From Sorangium cellulosum (GTDB lineage Bacteria > Myxococcota_A > Polyangia > Polyangiales > Polyangiaceae): 64,000 bases of DNA. The translations under genes and the position numbers were made by a program. Below, in pieces: positions 1-7,795 of the stretch (positions are counted from its first letter, which is position 1; every line of letters begins with the position of its first letter). Where the stretch lies: contig NZ_CP012673.1 in the NCBI RefSeq assembly GCF_002950945.1, positions 2,914,001 to 2,978,000 on the forward strand. The letters are read 5' to 3'. The notes under the pieces are model-generated. The model ran no database searches and was not told where the DNA came from. It saw nothing but the letters and a program-made list of their open reading frames with translations.

Positions 1-30
1 GGCTCGTCTCCTAGTTTAGGGCAGAGCGGG

Positions 31-45
31 CCTCTCCGGGAGAGG
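31..45. terminator. short GC-rich inverted repeat
   Basis: CCTCTC and GAGAGG arms around a CGG loop form a perfect 6-bp stem about 120 bases beyond the stop of the phosphatase gene. There is no T-run on either strand, so this is only a possible terminator or the end of a neighbouring gene's untranslated region. The rest of positions 1-162 shows no gene I can support. Confidence 0.2.
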
Positions 46-162
46 TGGCAGACCTGACCTGGGTGAGATGACTCAAAAATGTGACACCTGTCGCTGTGCC
101 CGCAGCGCCGCCCGTACGCCCACGAGCGTTGAGTCCGTCCGGTGTTCAGCGGATCGGGAAAC

Positions 163-1107
163 TCAGGAAGGGCACAGCCGCTCGGCGAGCCCCCAGCGCA
201 CGCCGCGATCGGAAACCACGAGATCGACCGGCGCGCCGGCGAGCTTCGAGGCCCACGCGAGGATCTCCTCGACGAGCGCGCTGCCGGCCACGATCACGTC
301 GGCTCGTGCGGGATCCAGGGCGGGCAGCTGCCGGCGCGCGGCGAGCGGCGCGGAGGCGAGCCGCGCCGTGAGGGCCGCGATCTCGGCGCCGGACAGCCGG
401 GCGCCGTGCACACGGGCGCCGTCGTAGGGGACGACGTCGCGCGCGAGCGCGGCGAGGGTCGTCACCGTCCCTGCCACGCCGACCAGGATGGGCGCGGCGC
501 GGAGGGGCTCTGCCCGGACGGTCGCCAGGGCGGCCCGGGACGCCGCGCGGACGGCCGCGAGGTCCGCCTCGGCCGGCGGATCGGCGCGCACGTGACGCTC
601 GGTCAGGCGGACGGCGCCGACGTCGAGGCTCACCGCCTGCTCGACCTCCCCGGCGGCGGTGCCGACGATGATCTCCGTGCTGCCGCCGCCCACGTCGAAC
701 ACGATCCGGGGCGCTCCGGCCGGCAGGTCGAGCCCCGTCAGCGCGCCGGCGAACGTGAGCTCCGCCTCCTCCGGCCCGGAGATCACGCGCGGCGCGACGC
801 CGATGAGCTCGCGGGCGCGGGCGATGAACGCCTCGCCGCCGGCGGCGTCGCGCATCGCGCTGGTCCCGACGGCGTCCACGCGCTCGACCCCGAGGGACCT
901 GAGCTCCTCGCCGTAGCGGGCGAGGCAGGCGAGCGTGCGCTCCACCGCCTCCGGCGCGAGCGCGCGCGCGGCGTCCACCCCCTGGCCGAGCCGGGTGATC
1001 GTCGCGCGATCGATGAGCGCGACGAGCTCGCCCCCGCGGCGCTCCGCGATGAGCAGGAGGACCGAGTTCGTCCCGATGTCGATGGCCGCGACGCTCATCT
1101 TCTTCAT
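163..1107 (-). CDS. Ppx/GppA family exopolyphosphatase
   Basis: A 314-residue protein of the Ppx/GppA phosphatase family, which hydrolyses polyphosphate or pppGpp in the cytoplasm using an ASKHA (actin/Hsp70-like) fold. The N-terminus AIDIGTNSVLLLIAE is the first phosphate-binding loop, the DVGGGSTEI stretch in the middle is the second, and GVAGTVTTLAAL further on is the adenosine-side loop typical of the family. Its length matches the short, two-domain Ppx/GppA form without the C-terminal HD domain. It starts 6 bases after the stop of the OmpA-like lipoprotein gene, so the two are probably cotranscribed. Sequence cannot separate polyphosphatase from pppGpp phosphatase activity. Confidence 0.9.
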   Translation of the reverse strand: MKKMSVAAIDIGTNSVLLLIAERRGGELVALIDRATITRLGQGVDAARALAPEAVERTLACLARYGEELRSLGVERVDAVGTSAMRDAAGGEAFIARARELIGVAPRVISGPEEAELTFAGALTGLDLPAGAPRIVFDVGGGSTEIIVGTAAGEVEQAVSLDVGAVRLTERHVRADPPAEADLAAVRAASRAALATVRAEPLRAAPILVGVAGTVTTLAALARDVVPYDGARVHGARLSGAEIAALTARLASAPLAARRQLPALDPARADVIVAGSALVEEILAWASKLAGAPVDLVVSDRGVRWGLAERLCPS

Positions 1108-1113
1108 CCAGCG

Positions 1114-1938
1114 CTACTTCACGAGCGTGTTGAGGTCGAGCATCTCCTCGACGTTCGGCAGCACCACGAGCTCGCACCGCCGGTTCGCCTGCTTGTTCTC
1201 CGGGGTGTCGTTGGCCTTCACCGGGTCGGTGTCGCCGTAGCCCGAGGCGCTCCACCGATCCGGCTGGAGGCCGCCGCCGCCCTTGTCCTGGGGCTGGAGG
1301 AGGAACGCGAGCACCTCGCGGGCGCGCATCACGCTGAGGCCCCAGTTGTCCTTGAAGCGGCCGCCCGCGAGCGGCGCGTTGTCGGTGTGCCCCGCGACCT
1401 GGAACGACCGGGCCGAGAGCCCGGGGTCGTTCCGGATGACCTCGGCCACCCTGAGCAGGATCTCCTGGCCCTCCTTCTTCAACGTCTCCCGGCCCGAGTC
1501 GAAGAGCACGTCGCCGGGCAGCTGGATGACCATGCGGTTCTTGCGGACGGTCACGTTGAGGCCGAGCTTCGTGAGCGCCTGGAGCTTCTCCCGCAGGACC
1601 TCGAAGCGCTTCTTGATCTCCTCGAGCTGCTGGGCGCGGCGCCGGAAGTCGTCGAGGGCGCGGGCCTGCTGCTCCAGGTTCGCGTTCAGGTTCGAGATGT
1701 CGACGCCGGCGGCCTTGAGCTGGGACTTGAGCTGCTCGATCCGGGCGGCCGCCTCGTCGAGCTCGCTCTTCGCTTTCTTGTTCTGCGCCTGCTCGGCGCT
1801 CAGCTGGGTCTTCAGGCCCTCGATCTCGCGGACCTTCGCCTGCATCTCCTCCTCCGAGTAGCCGCACCCGGCCGCCCCCGTGCCGGCAAGGAGCGCTGCG
1901 CCCAGCAACAACCACGACGTCGAGCGACGAACCAACAT
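1114..1938 (-). CDS. OmpA-family lipoprotein with coiled coil
   Basis: A 274-residue secreted protein. The chosen ATG at 1938 follows a strong ribosome site (AGGAGGAAAGG) and gives a signal peptide ending in a cysteine after GAA, as in lipoproteins; an in-frame start further upstream (2025) lacks these. Residues of roughly 30-130 are rich in Glu, Lys, Gln and Leu heptads and should form a coiled coil. The C-terminal part has the OmpA/MotB peptidoglycan-binding domain, with the FDSG, GHTDNAP and NRRCELV signatures. It is expected to tether the outer membrane to peptidoglycan. It is the first gene of a two-gene unit with the Ppx/GppA phosphatase. Confidence 0.88.
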   Translation of the reverse strand: MLVRRSTSWLLLGAALLAGTGAAGCGYSEEEMQAKVREIEGLKTQLSAEQAQNKKAKSELDEAAARIEQLKSQLKAAGVDISNLNANLEQQARALDDFRRRAQQLEEIKKRFEVLREKLQALTKLGLNVTVRKNRMVIQLPGDVLFDSGRETLKKEGQEILLRVAEVIRNDPGLSARSFQVAGHTDNAPLAGGRFKDNWGLSVMRAREVLAFLLQPQDKGGGGLQPDRWSASGYGDTDPVKANDTPENKQANRRCELVVLPNVEEMLDLNTLVK

Positions 1939-2423
1939 ACCTTTCCTCCTAGAGCAGCGCGGGGATCTGCCCATCGAGCGGCGAGCCCCGCGCGGGCGGC
2001 GCGACGGTAGCGAGGCGCCCCTCACCGCACAAGGCTCTCTCTAGAGCCTGCGCACCGCGCGTGCTCCATGCGAGCATGAGCTCTCCGGCGCCGCTCGTCG
2101 CGCTAGGCAGCCGCGCTGCCGCCGGAGAACCGCGGAGGACGCCAAGACAGAACGCCTACCAACTGTCAACGAAAATCGTTCTTCCGGTGCGGTCTGGTGA
2201 ATTTCACTACGGCCTGATCCGGCGTTTACCCTCGCAACGCTTGCGGACCAGTTTGCCTGGAACACACGGGATACATCAGTTTAGGCCCTGCAAGATTTTC
2301 CTTGACCATCACCATGCGTGGCAATATACGTCGTGCAACATCTGTTGCTTCGGTCAGGAAATTGTATCGCCGAGAACGTTCGGCGGTGCCGGTCGTGCCG
2401 GGGCAAATGCAGGAGGATTTCCA
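1939..2423. other. divergent intergenic region
   Basis: A 485-base stretch between the OmpA-like gene (minus strand) and the H1-like gene (plus strand). It is markedly less GC-rich than its surroundings from about 2155 to 2410. It carries the H1-like gene promoter (annotated separately) and must hold the promoter of the OmpA-Ppx pair. I see no convincing small gene. Confidence 0.6.
2302..2330 (+). promoter_or_regulatory. sigma70-type promoter of the H1-like gene
   Basis: TTGACC at 2302-2307 and TATACG at 2325-2330 are separated by exactly 17 bases, a near-consensus vegetative promoter in an unusually AT-rich stretch. Transcription would begin near 2337, leaving a leader of about 85 bases before the ATG at 2424, which has a consensus AGGAGG at 2411-2416. 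A strong promoter and ribosome site suit an abundant nucleoid protein. Confidence 0.65.
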
Positions 2424-2807
2424 ATGGCTGCTAAGAAGACCGCGAAGAAGCCTGCGAAGAAGGTGACGAAGTCGGCCAAGAAGCCGGCCGCCGCGAAGGC
2501 CGGGAAGGTCGCGAAGAAGCCGGCGCGGAAGGCAGCGAAGAAGGCCGCCCCGAAGCGCGCCGCCGCCAAGAAGACGCCGAAGCGCGCCGCCGCCAAGAAG
2601 CCCGCCAAGAAGGCGGCTCCGAAGCGCAAGGCGAAGGCCGCCGGCAAGCGCGCGGCTGCGCCGAAGAAGGCGGCCGCTCCGCGCGGCGGACGTGCTGGCG
2701 GCGCCGCCAAGCGCGCGCCGGCCAAGGGCGCGAGCACCCGCGGCGCCCGCAAGAGCACGCCGGCCCCCGCGCCCGCGAGCTCCGCGCCGTCCGACGAGTC
2801 GGAATAA
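2424..2807 (+). CDS. histone H1-like Lys/Ala-rich DNA-binding protein
   Basis: A 127-residue protein made almost wholly of Lys, Ala, Pro and Arg, with repeated KKPAKK, KKAAPKR and AAKK blocks, ending in a Ser/Pro tail with a few acidic residues (PSDESE). This composition is that of eukaryotic histone H1 tails and of bacterial HC1/HC2-type proteins, which bind and compact DNA without sequence specificity. There is no folded domain to recognise. The ATG at 2424 is set by the AGGAGG 7 bases upstream; the open frame extends to 2061, but that part has non-coding composition and contains the promoter. Simple-sequence proteins of this kind vary in length between strains by repeat slippage. Role inferred from composition only. 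Confidence 0.85.
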   Translation: MAAKKTAKKPAKKVTKSAKKPAAAKAGKVAKKPARKAAKKAAPKRAAAKKTPKRAAAKKPAKKAAPKRKAKAAGKRAAAPKKAAAPRGGRAGGAAKRAPAKGASTRGARKSTPAPAPASSAPSDESE

Positions 2808-3090
2808 GGCGCCGCGACACGCGGACGCGCCTCGCGAACCTCAGCAGGTCAGGCGCTGCGCGCGGACCAGCCGACCGCGACGAGAGAAACGGTTCCCTAG
2901 GACGCCGGGGGTGAGGCCGCGGGCGGCATCGGTCGCTCGGAGGCCCGGGGCGCGCGCAGGTGACGACGCCGCTCCGGCGGCGGCCCCGCCGCGCCAGGCG
3001 TGAGCTCCGAGGGCGGGCGCTGTCGAGCAGGCGCCGCGCGGCGCCGCGCAGCGCGAGCGGCCGCAGGCGGCGCGACGACGCCGGGCACCC

Positions 3091-4707
3091 TCAGGTGCGT
3101 TCGCCCAGGTAGAGCCGGAGGGCGCGCGCAGCGCCCTTGCGATCGAACGGGACGCCGGCGAGGTCCTCGCGCTTCGAGATCTGCTCGAACAGCTTCATCA
3201 GGAACTCGTAGAACGCCTCGCACTCGTGGATCGCGGCGTCGAGCCGCTGGGGATCGAGCAGGTCGCTCTCCTCGAGCGCCGTCATCGCCGCGATGAACGC
3301 GTCGACGCGCGGGTAGTCGCCCACCCTGAGCAGCGGGTAGCCCATCGCCCGGAAGTACGAGAGGAACTCGCGGACGAACGCGAAGCTCGCGATGCCGGTC
3401 CACCGATCGGGCGCGGGGCCGGTGCTCCGCGCCTTGCTCGCGAACGCGCGCGCGATCTGGGCGAACATCCACACGTCGCGCCGGAGGCGGTCGCTCGTCG
3501 CGCGCCGCGCAGCATGATCGTCGAAGACGCGACCCTCCTCGAGCTTCGCGCCGAGCGATCTGCCGAGGAAGAGGATCGCGTTCTGCAGCGCGGGGCGCAG
3601 GCCATGCGCGACGGCGCGGAGGCGGACGCGGAGCTCGGGCTCGCTGACCAGCGCGTCGGCGGTCGGGAGGTCGTGCTCGAAGGCGCGGCGCATCTCGAGC
3701 CTGAGGTTCGCGGCGAGCCCGGTGAGCGCGGCCTTCGTCGAGAGGAGGCGGTGACCCTCGGCGGCGAGCTCGTCGTGGCGCGCCACGATGTCGCTCGCGG
3801 GCACGCGCAGGAGGTCGCGCTCGAAGCTGTCGGCGAGCAGCGCGCCCGCGCGGCGGCGGAGGTAATTCGAGAGCGCGCGGGCGTCGCTGCGCAGGACGGC
3901 GAGCACGAGGTACGCGCGCCCGGCGACGTGGCGGTCGGCGTGGTCGAGCGCGATCGCGTCGAGCAGCCGGAGGTACCGGAGCATCCTGAACAGCGCGAGG
4001 AACGTGAGCGCGACGAGGCGGTGCGCCTGCTCGCCGGGCACGCGATGGATCAGCTCGAGCACCTGCGTCGAGGCGATGCGGTCGAACTCGGGGCGGAACT
4101 CCAGCGCGTGGAGCGGGTTGAAGAACGCGCTCTGGGCAATCTCCCGCATCGCCGTCGCGAGGTGGGCGTAGAAGAGCCTGAAGTTGACCCGCGGCAGCCG
4201 GAGCAGGCCGCCGGCGACCTCGATGAGGTTCGTGAACCCGTGCCGCAGCACGACGAGGCTCGACTCCGGCGACTCCTGCGCCATCGTCGCGTGCAGCAGC
4301 CGCGTGCGCGCGGTGTCCTCCGGGAGCACCGTCTCCAGGTAGCGCTGGAAGACCAAGGCGCGGTCGCGATCGCCGAGCATGGACCGCGTCAGCTGGACGA
4401 CCCGCGCCATGCCGTCGCGCGCGTGCTGGAGGTGCTCGTGGAAGTCGTGGCTGACGATCGTCTGACGCCGCCCGGCGCCGGGGTGGTTCCTCGGGTTGGC
4501 GAAGCAGGCGACGCCCTTCAGGAGGATCTCGAGCTCGAAGAGCGTCTCCTCCTTCTTGTCGGCCGCGAGCCGCGCGAACCACGCCTCGCGGGCCTGCTGC
4601 TGCTCGCGCCGCAGGCCGCGCGTGTCGCGGAGCAGCTCGGCGTAGGCGTTGCGGCCGGGGTAGCTCGAGCTCGATCCGCGCAGGATCCCCGAAGCGTCGC
4701 TCGACAC
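3091..4707 (-). CDS. conserved-looking hypothetical helical protein
   Basis: A 538-residue protein that I do not recognise. It starts with GTG at 4707. It has no signal peptide, no membrane segment and no motif of a known enzyme class. The sequence looks almost wholly alpha-helical (long runs of Leu, Ala, Arg and Glu), well mixed in composition and clearly protein-coding. It lies 28 bases downstream of the AgmX-domain lipoprotein gene on the same strand, so the two are probably cotranscribed, which is the only functional hint. A cytoplasmic scaffold or regulator is conceivable, but nothing in the sequence shows it. Confidence 0.75.
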   Translation of the reverse strand: MSSDASGILRGSSSSYPGRNAYAELLRDTRGLRREQQQAREAWFARLAADKKEETLFELEILLKGVACFANPRNHPGAGRRQTIVSHDFHEHLQHARDGMARVVQLTRSMLGDRDRALVFQRYLETVLPEDTARTRLLHATMAQESPESSLVVLRHGFTNLIEVAGGLLRLPRVNFRLFYAHLATAMREIAQSAFFNPLHALEFRPEFDRIASTQVLELIHRVPGEQAHRLVALTFLALFRMLRYLRLLDAIALDHADRHVAGRAYLVLAVLRSDARALSNYLRRRAGALLADSFERDLLRVPASDIVARHDELAAEGHRLLSTKAALTGLAANLRLEMRRAFEHDLPTADALVSEPELRVRLRAVAHGLRPALQNAILFLGRSLGAKLEEGRVFDDHAARRATSDRLRRDVWMFAQIARAFASKARSTGPAPDRWTGIASFAFVREFLSYFRAMGYPLLRVGDYPRVDAFIAAMTALEESDLLDPQRLDAAIHECEAFYEFLMKLFEQISKREDLAGVPFDRKGAARALRLYLGERT

Positions 4708-4735
4708 AGGCGTGCTCCTCGAAGGCGGCGTGCGG

Positions 4736-5401
4736 CTAGTTGCGTCGCTTGAAGTCGAAGGGGTAGGTCAGGACCGTCTCCTTGCCGCTCGGCGATCGCG
4801 CCCAGGGGATCGACTTCGCGAGCTCCGCCATGCAGGACTCCACCTGCGGCGCGGTCACGTCGCTCTTGTCGCGCACGATGGTCGCTTCCTCGAGGGTCCC
4901 GTCGGGCTTCAGCTTGAGCTGCCAGGTGATCCTGCCCTGCGCGCCCGGGTTCTTGCGGGCGTAGAGATCGAAGCAGCAGCGGAAGCTGTCGCGCCTCGCC
5001 TTGATCGTGTCGACGAGCGGCTGCAGGCGATCGCTCGAGCCCGCGTCGGCCGACGTCATCGCGTTGTTCATCACGACCCCGCCGTCCGGCGGCTCGTTCG
5101 TGATCTCGGTGCCGAGCGCCTTGCAGTCCTCGACCGTCTCGGGCGCCTTCTTGGGGCCCGCGGGCCGGCCCGGCTGCGCCTGCGCCGACGCGGGGGCGGC
5201 GGCGGCCTCGGCGGGGGCGGCCGGGCCTTCGGCGGCGGGCTGCTCGGGGGGCTGCGGCGATGGCGAGGCCGCGCCGACCGGCGCGCTGTCGGGCGGCTGC
5301 GAGGGCGTGGTGCCGCCCGAGCAGGCCGCGAACGCAACCGCGGCGAGGAGGACTCCGGTGAACACAGCGCTGGCAGTGGCGCAGGGACGCATGGCGCGCA
5401 T
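4736..5401 (-). CDS. lipoprotein with AgmX/PglI-type C-terminal domain
   Basis: About 221 residues. A hydrophobic signal ends at AFAAC, a fair lipobox, so the mature protein is probably lipid-anchored. A Pro/Ala/Gln-rich linker follows to about residue 100. The last 90 residues match the AgmX/PglI C-terminal domain common in myxobacteria: a CC pair near the start (FRCCFDLY), NPGAQGRITWQLKLKPDG, a single later Cys (VESCM) and the closing TYPFDF. The domain resembles TonB-type C-terminal domains and was named from gliding-motility proteins. Start could also be the ATG at 5392; neither has a good ribosome site. Probably cotranscribed with the helical protein downstream. Confidence 0.82.
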   Translation of the reverse strand: MRAMRPCATASAVFTGVLLAAVAFAACSGGTTPSQPPDSAPVGAASPSPQPPEQPAAEGPAAPAEAAAAPASAQAQPGRPAGPKKAPETVEDCKALGTEITNEPPDGGVVMNNAMTSADAGSSDRLQPLVDTIKARRDSFRCCFDLYARKNPGAQGRITWQLKLKPDGTLEEATIVRDKSDVTAPQVESCMAELAKSIPWARSPSGKETVLTYPFDFKRRN

Positions 5402-5489
5402 ACTAAACGGTTCGTCCGAGCGGAGGCGAGGCGCCTTGCGTTTTTCTGCCCACCCCGCCGACAATGCGCGCTCTCCACAGGGCTGCCTC

Positions 5490-5960
5490 TTGAAGATCCC
5501 GCTGTTTTTTTCGGCCGTCGTCGCCGTCCTCGCCGCCCTCGCGCCGGCAGGGTGCGACCCGATCGCCGAGCCCCGCCTTTGCGGGGAGATCCCGCGGGGA
5601 GGGTGCCCGATCGGCCGCGGGGGGAGCTGCGACGACGCGGTCTGCCACGCCCTCTACGACTGCATCGACGGGGCCTGGACGGAGGCCCTGCGCTGCGATC
5701 GCGCCGGCGAGGCCGGGCAGGACGCGGGCGCGGGCGGCGGCCCGGGCGGCGACTGCGAGGTCGTGGGGCTCGATCGCGCCGGGGAGGCCTCGGGCTGCGA
5801 GCCCGCGCTGCAGGAGCCGGACTGCCCCGCGGACGCCGCCGAGACCTGCGCGGCGAGCGCGTGCTGGACCGGCTGCCTCGACTTCTTCCTCTGTACCGAG
5901 GAAGGGTGGAGGGCCGTCGCGTACTGCGACGAAGCGGGGAGGATCACCGTGACCCCGTGA
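5490..5960 (+). CDS. Cys-rich secreted lipoprotein with two internal repeats
   Basis: A 156-residue protein proposed from a TTG start at 5490, which gives MKIPLFF, a hydrophobic signal and a Cys after LAPAG (a poor lipobox because of the Pro). After that Cys come 14 more cysteines in two similar modules, each ending in a Cys, an acidic Gly-Trp stretch and a CD.AG motif (CDRAGEAG near residue 70, CDEAGR near the end). Such disulphide-rich modules are common in myxobacterial exported proteins of unknown role. No ATG or GTG start fits. Divergent from the AgmX-domain gene. Function unknown. Confidence 0.6.
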   Translation: MKIPLFFSAVVAVLAALAPAGCDPIAEPRLCGEIPRGGCPIGRGGSCDDAVCHALYDCIDGAWTEALRCDRAGEAGQDAGAGGGPGGDCEVVGLDRAGEASGCEPALQEPDCPADAAETCAASACWTGCLDFFLCTEEGWRAVAYCDEAGRITVTP

Positions 5961-6033
5961 GCCGCCGCCTCGCCGGCGTGGGCGGCCCGCGGCCGAGCGC
6001 GGCGCCGCGGCCTCGCCGGCGAGGGGGGCGCGC

Positions 6034-6735
6034 TCAGCCGGCCTTGAGGAAGGGGCTCCACTCGTCGAACGGGTGCGGCGAGCCGAGCAGGATCTGCATC
6101 GTCGACGACCAGCGCGGCGGGAGCGGCTGGCGGATGAGCCGCATGCTGGCCTCGTCGGGCGTGCGCCAGCCCTTCCGGAGGTTGCACGTGCGGCAGGCGG
6201 TCACGAGGTTCTCCCACGAGTCCTCGCCGCCGCGCGACCGAGGTAGCACGTGGTCGATGTTCAGGTCGCGGACGGGCGGGCGGCGCGCGCAGTACTGGCA
6301 CTGGTGCGTGTCGCGGAGCATCACGTTCTTCCGCGTGAGCCGGATCGTCGGGCGCCGCATGCGATCGTAGCGGCGGAGGTGCAGGACGCGCGGGACGCGG
6401 AGCGAGCCGCCGACCACCGGGAGGCCGTCGTCCTTGTCGCGCACCGGCAGGCTCCGCCAGGCCGAGAAGTCGTGCAGCTCGCCGGCCTCGTCGACCGCGA
6501 GGGCCGAGCCGCCGAAGAGCAGCAGGAAGGCCCGCCGCGCCGTCGTGATCTGTACAGGCTGGAAGATGCGGTTCACCACGAGGACCGGGAGATCGAGCGG
6601 CTCGGTCCTCCGGTCGCGGCGGAACCCCGGAAAGTCGTCGCCGAGGTCGGGCTCCTCGTGAGGAGAGCCCCCCGGGACTGTCGCTACCCCGTTCGGCACG
6701 TCCGGGAGTGTAGCAACGAAAGCGCCGGTGAACAT
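6034..6735 (-). CDS. HNH endonuclease domain protein
   Basis: A 233-residue protein with a C-terminal HNH nuclease domain. CQYC, then NIDHVLPRSRGG with the catalytic His, the Asn in SWENLVTAC, and CRTCN make up the zinc-bound beta-beta-alpha-metal fold. The N-terminal part, with PVLVVNRIFQPVQI, is the usual leader of the free-standing HNH family found widely in bacteria as a single-copy gene. That family is not linked to a methylase here, so it is not an obvious restriction enzyme; a DNA repair or processing role is possible. The start at 6735 (MFTGAF) is preferred over an upstream ATG at 6765. Confidence 0.85.
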   Translation of the reverse strand: MFTGAFVATLPDVPNGVATVPGGSPHEEPDLGDDFPGFRRDRRTEPLDLPVLVVNRIFQPVQITTARRAFLLLFGGSALAVDEAGELHDFSAWRSLPVRDKDDGLPVVGGSLRVPRVLHLRRYDRMRRPTIRLTRKNVMLRDTHQCQYCARRPPVRDLNIDHVLPRSRGGEDSWENLVTACRTCNLRKGWRTPDEASMRLIRQPLPPRWSSTMQILLGSPHPFDEWSPFLKAG

Positions 6736-6891
6736 CCAGGCCGCGCGGCCGCGCCCGGGCAGCACGGACCGGGCGCGAGATCCCCCGGGCGGCGGATGGC
6801 TTTCGGTCGGGCGCCGTATTCGCTAAGACGCGGCCATGCCGAAGGACGGTCGTCTCCGGGGTCGAGCCGCCGTGGGGGGGAAGCAGGTCGG

Positions 6892-7788
6892 ATGACGGAG
6901 CAGCGCCAAGGAGCGGAGCCAGAGCGCGCGGCCGGCGCGGAGCCCCCCGCCGGCTCGCCCTGGGACGATCCGATCGAGCGCGCGGCGCTCGTGTTCGTCG
7001 ATCTCGAGATGACGGGCCTCCGCCCGGAGAGCGACCGTGTGATCGAGGTGTGCGCCGAGCGGACGCGGGGCGACGCGCGCGAGGACGCGATCACCTCGCT
7101 CGTGCGGCCCGAGCCCGGCGCGTTCGGCAACGCGCACGTGCACGGCATCGATCCGCGGGAGCTTTCGGGCGCGCCCACGTTCCCCGAGCTCTGCGAGCGC
7201 GTCGAGCAGGTGATGGAGGGCGCGGTGCTCGTCGCGCACGCGGCGGCGTGGGACGTCGCGTTCCTCGAGGCGGAGCTCGCGAGGGCGGGCAGGGCGAGGC
7301 GGGTGCCGTTCTACCTCGACACGCTCGTGCTCTCGCGCCGGGCCTTCGCCCTGCCGAGCCACAGCCTCGAGTCCCTGTGCCGGGAGCTCGGCGTGCACCG
7401 CGAGCGCGCTCACCGCGCCGAGGACGATGTCCACGCCCTGCGCGCCGTGTTCCGCAAGATCGTGGAGGTCCTCGCCCCGCGCACGCCGCGCGATCTGTGG
7501 CACGTCCGGATCGGCGAGCGCCACGCCCGGCCGGCGCTGGTGGCCGCGGCCGTCCTGGCGGCCGAGCACGCCGCGACGGTGCGCGTGCGGTACCGGCCCG
7601 CGCGCCGCGGGCCGGAGGAGCTGGTCGTGCGGGTGACGGGGGTGCGAACGGACCTCGACCCACCCCGGGTTCTCGGCTATCTGCTGCCGTCGCGCAGCCG
7701 TCGCGAGCTCCGGGCCGATCGCATCCTGGCGATCGAGCCGATTTCGCCGGGTGAGCCCGGACCGGACGGCACGGCGCGAAGGGCCTGA
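6892..7788 (+). CDS. DnaQ-like DEDDh 3'-5' exonuclease
   Basis: A 298-residue protein with an RNase T/DnaQ-type exonuclease domain at residues of about 34-185. Exo I is FVDLEMTG with Asp37 and Glu39, Exo II is HAAAWDVAFLEAEL, and Exo III is HRAEDDVHAL with the DEDDh histidine. The CRELGVHRERAHRAEDD order is like DNA polymerase III epsilon or stand-alone proofreading nucleases. The last 110 residues have no recognised domain. It heads a tight group with the lipoprotein 7 bases downstream and coaD. It could edit for a polymerase or act in RNA turnover; context does not decide. Confidence 0.85.
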   Translation: MTEQRQGAEPERAAGAEPPAGSPWDDPIERAALVFVDLEMTGLRPESDRVIEVCAERTRGDAREDAITSLVRPEPGAFGNAHVHGIDPRELSGAPTFPELCERVEQVMEGAVLVAHAAAWDVAFLEAELARAGRARRVPFYLDTLVLSRRAFALPSHSLESLCRELGVHRERAHRAEDDVHALRAVFRKIVEVLAPRTPRDLWHVRIGERHARPALVAAAVLAAEHAATVRVRYRPARRGPEELVVRVTGVRTDLDPPRVLGYLLPSRSRRELRADRILAIEPISPGEPGPDGTARRA

Positions 7789-7795
7789 GATCCAC

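Noticed and set aside
142..2010. A 622-residue plus-strand frame across the Ppx and OmpA genes
   Set aside because: Opposite to two genes with clear families; composition is non-protein-like.
2061..2423. An upstream extension of the H1-like protein
   Set aside because: The extension contains the promoter, has non-coding composition, and the ATG at 2424 has a consensus ribosome site.
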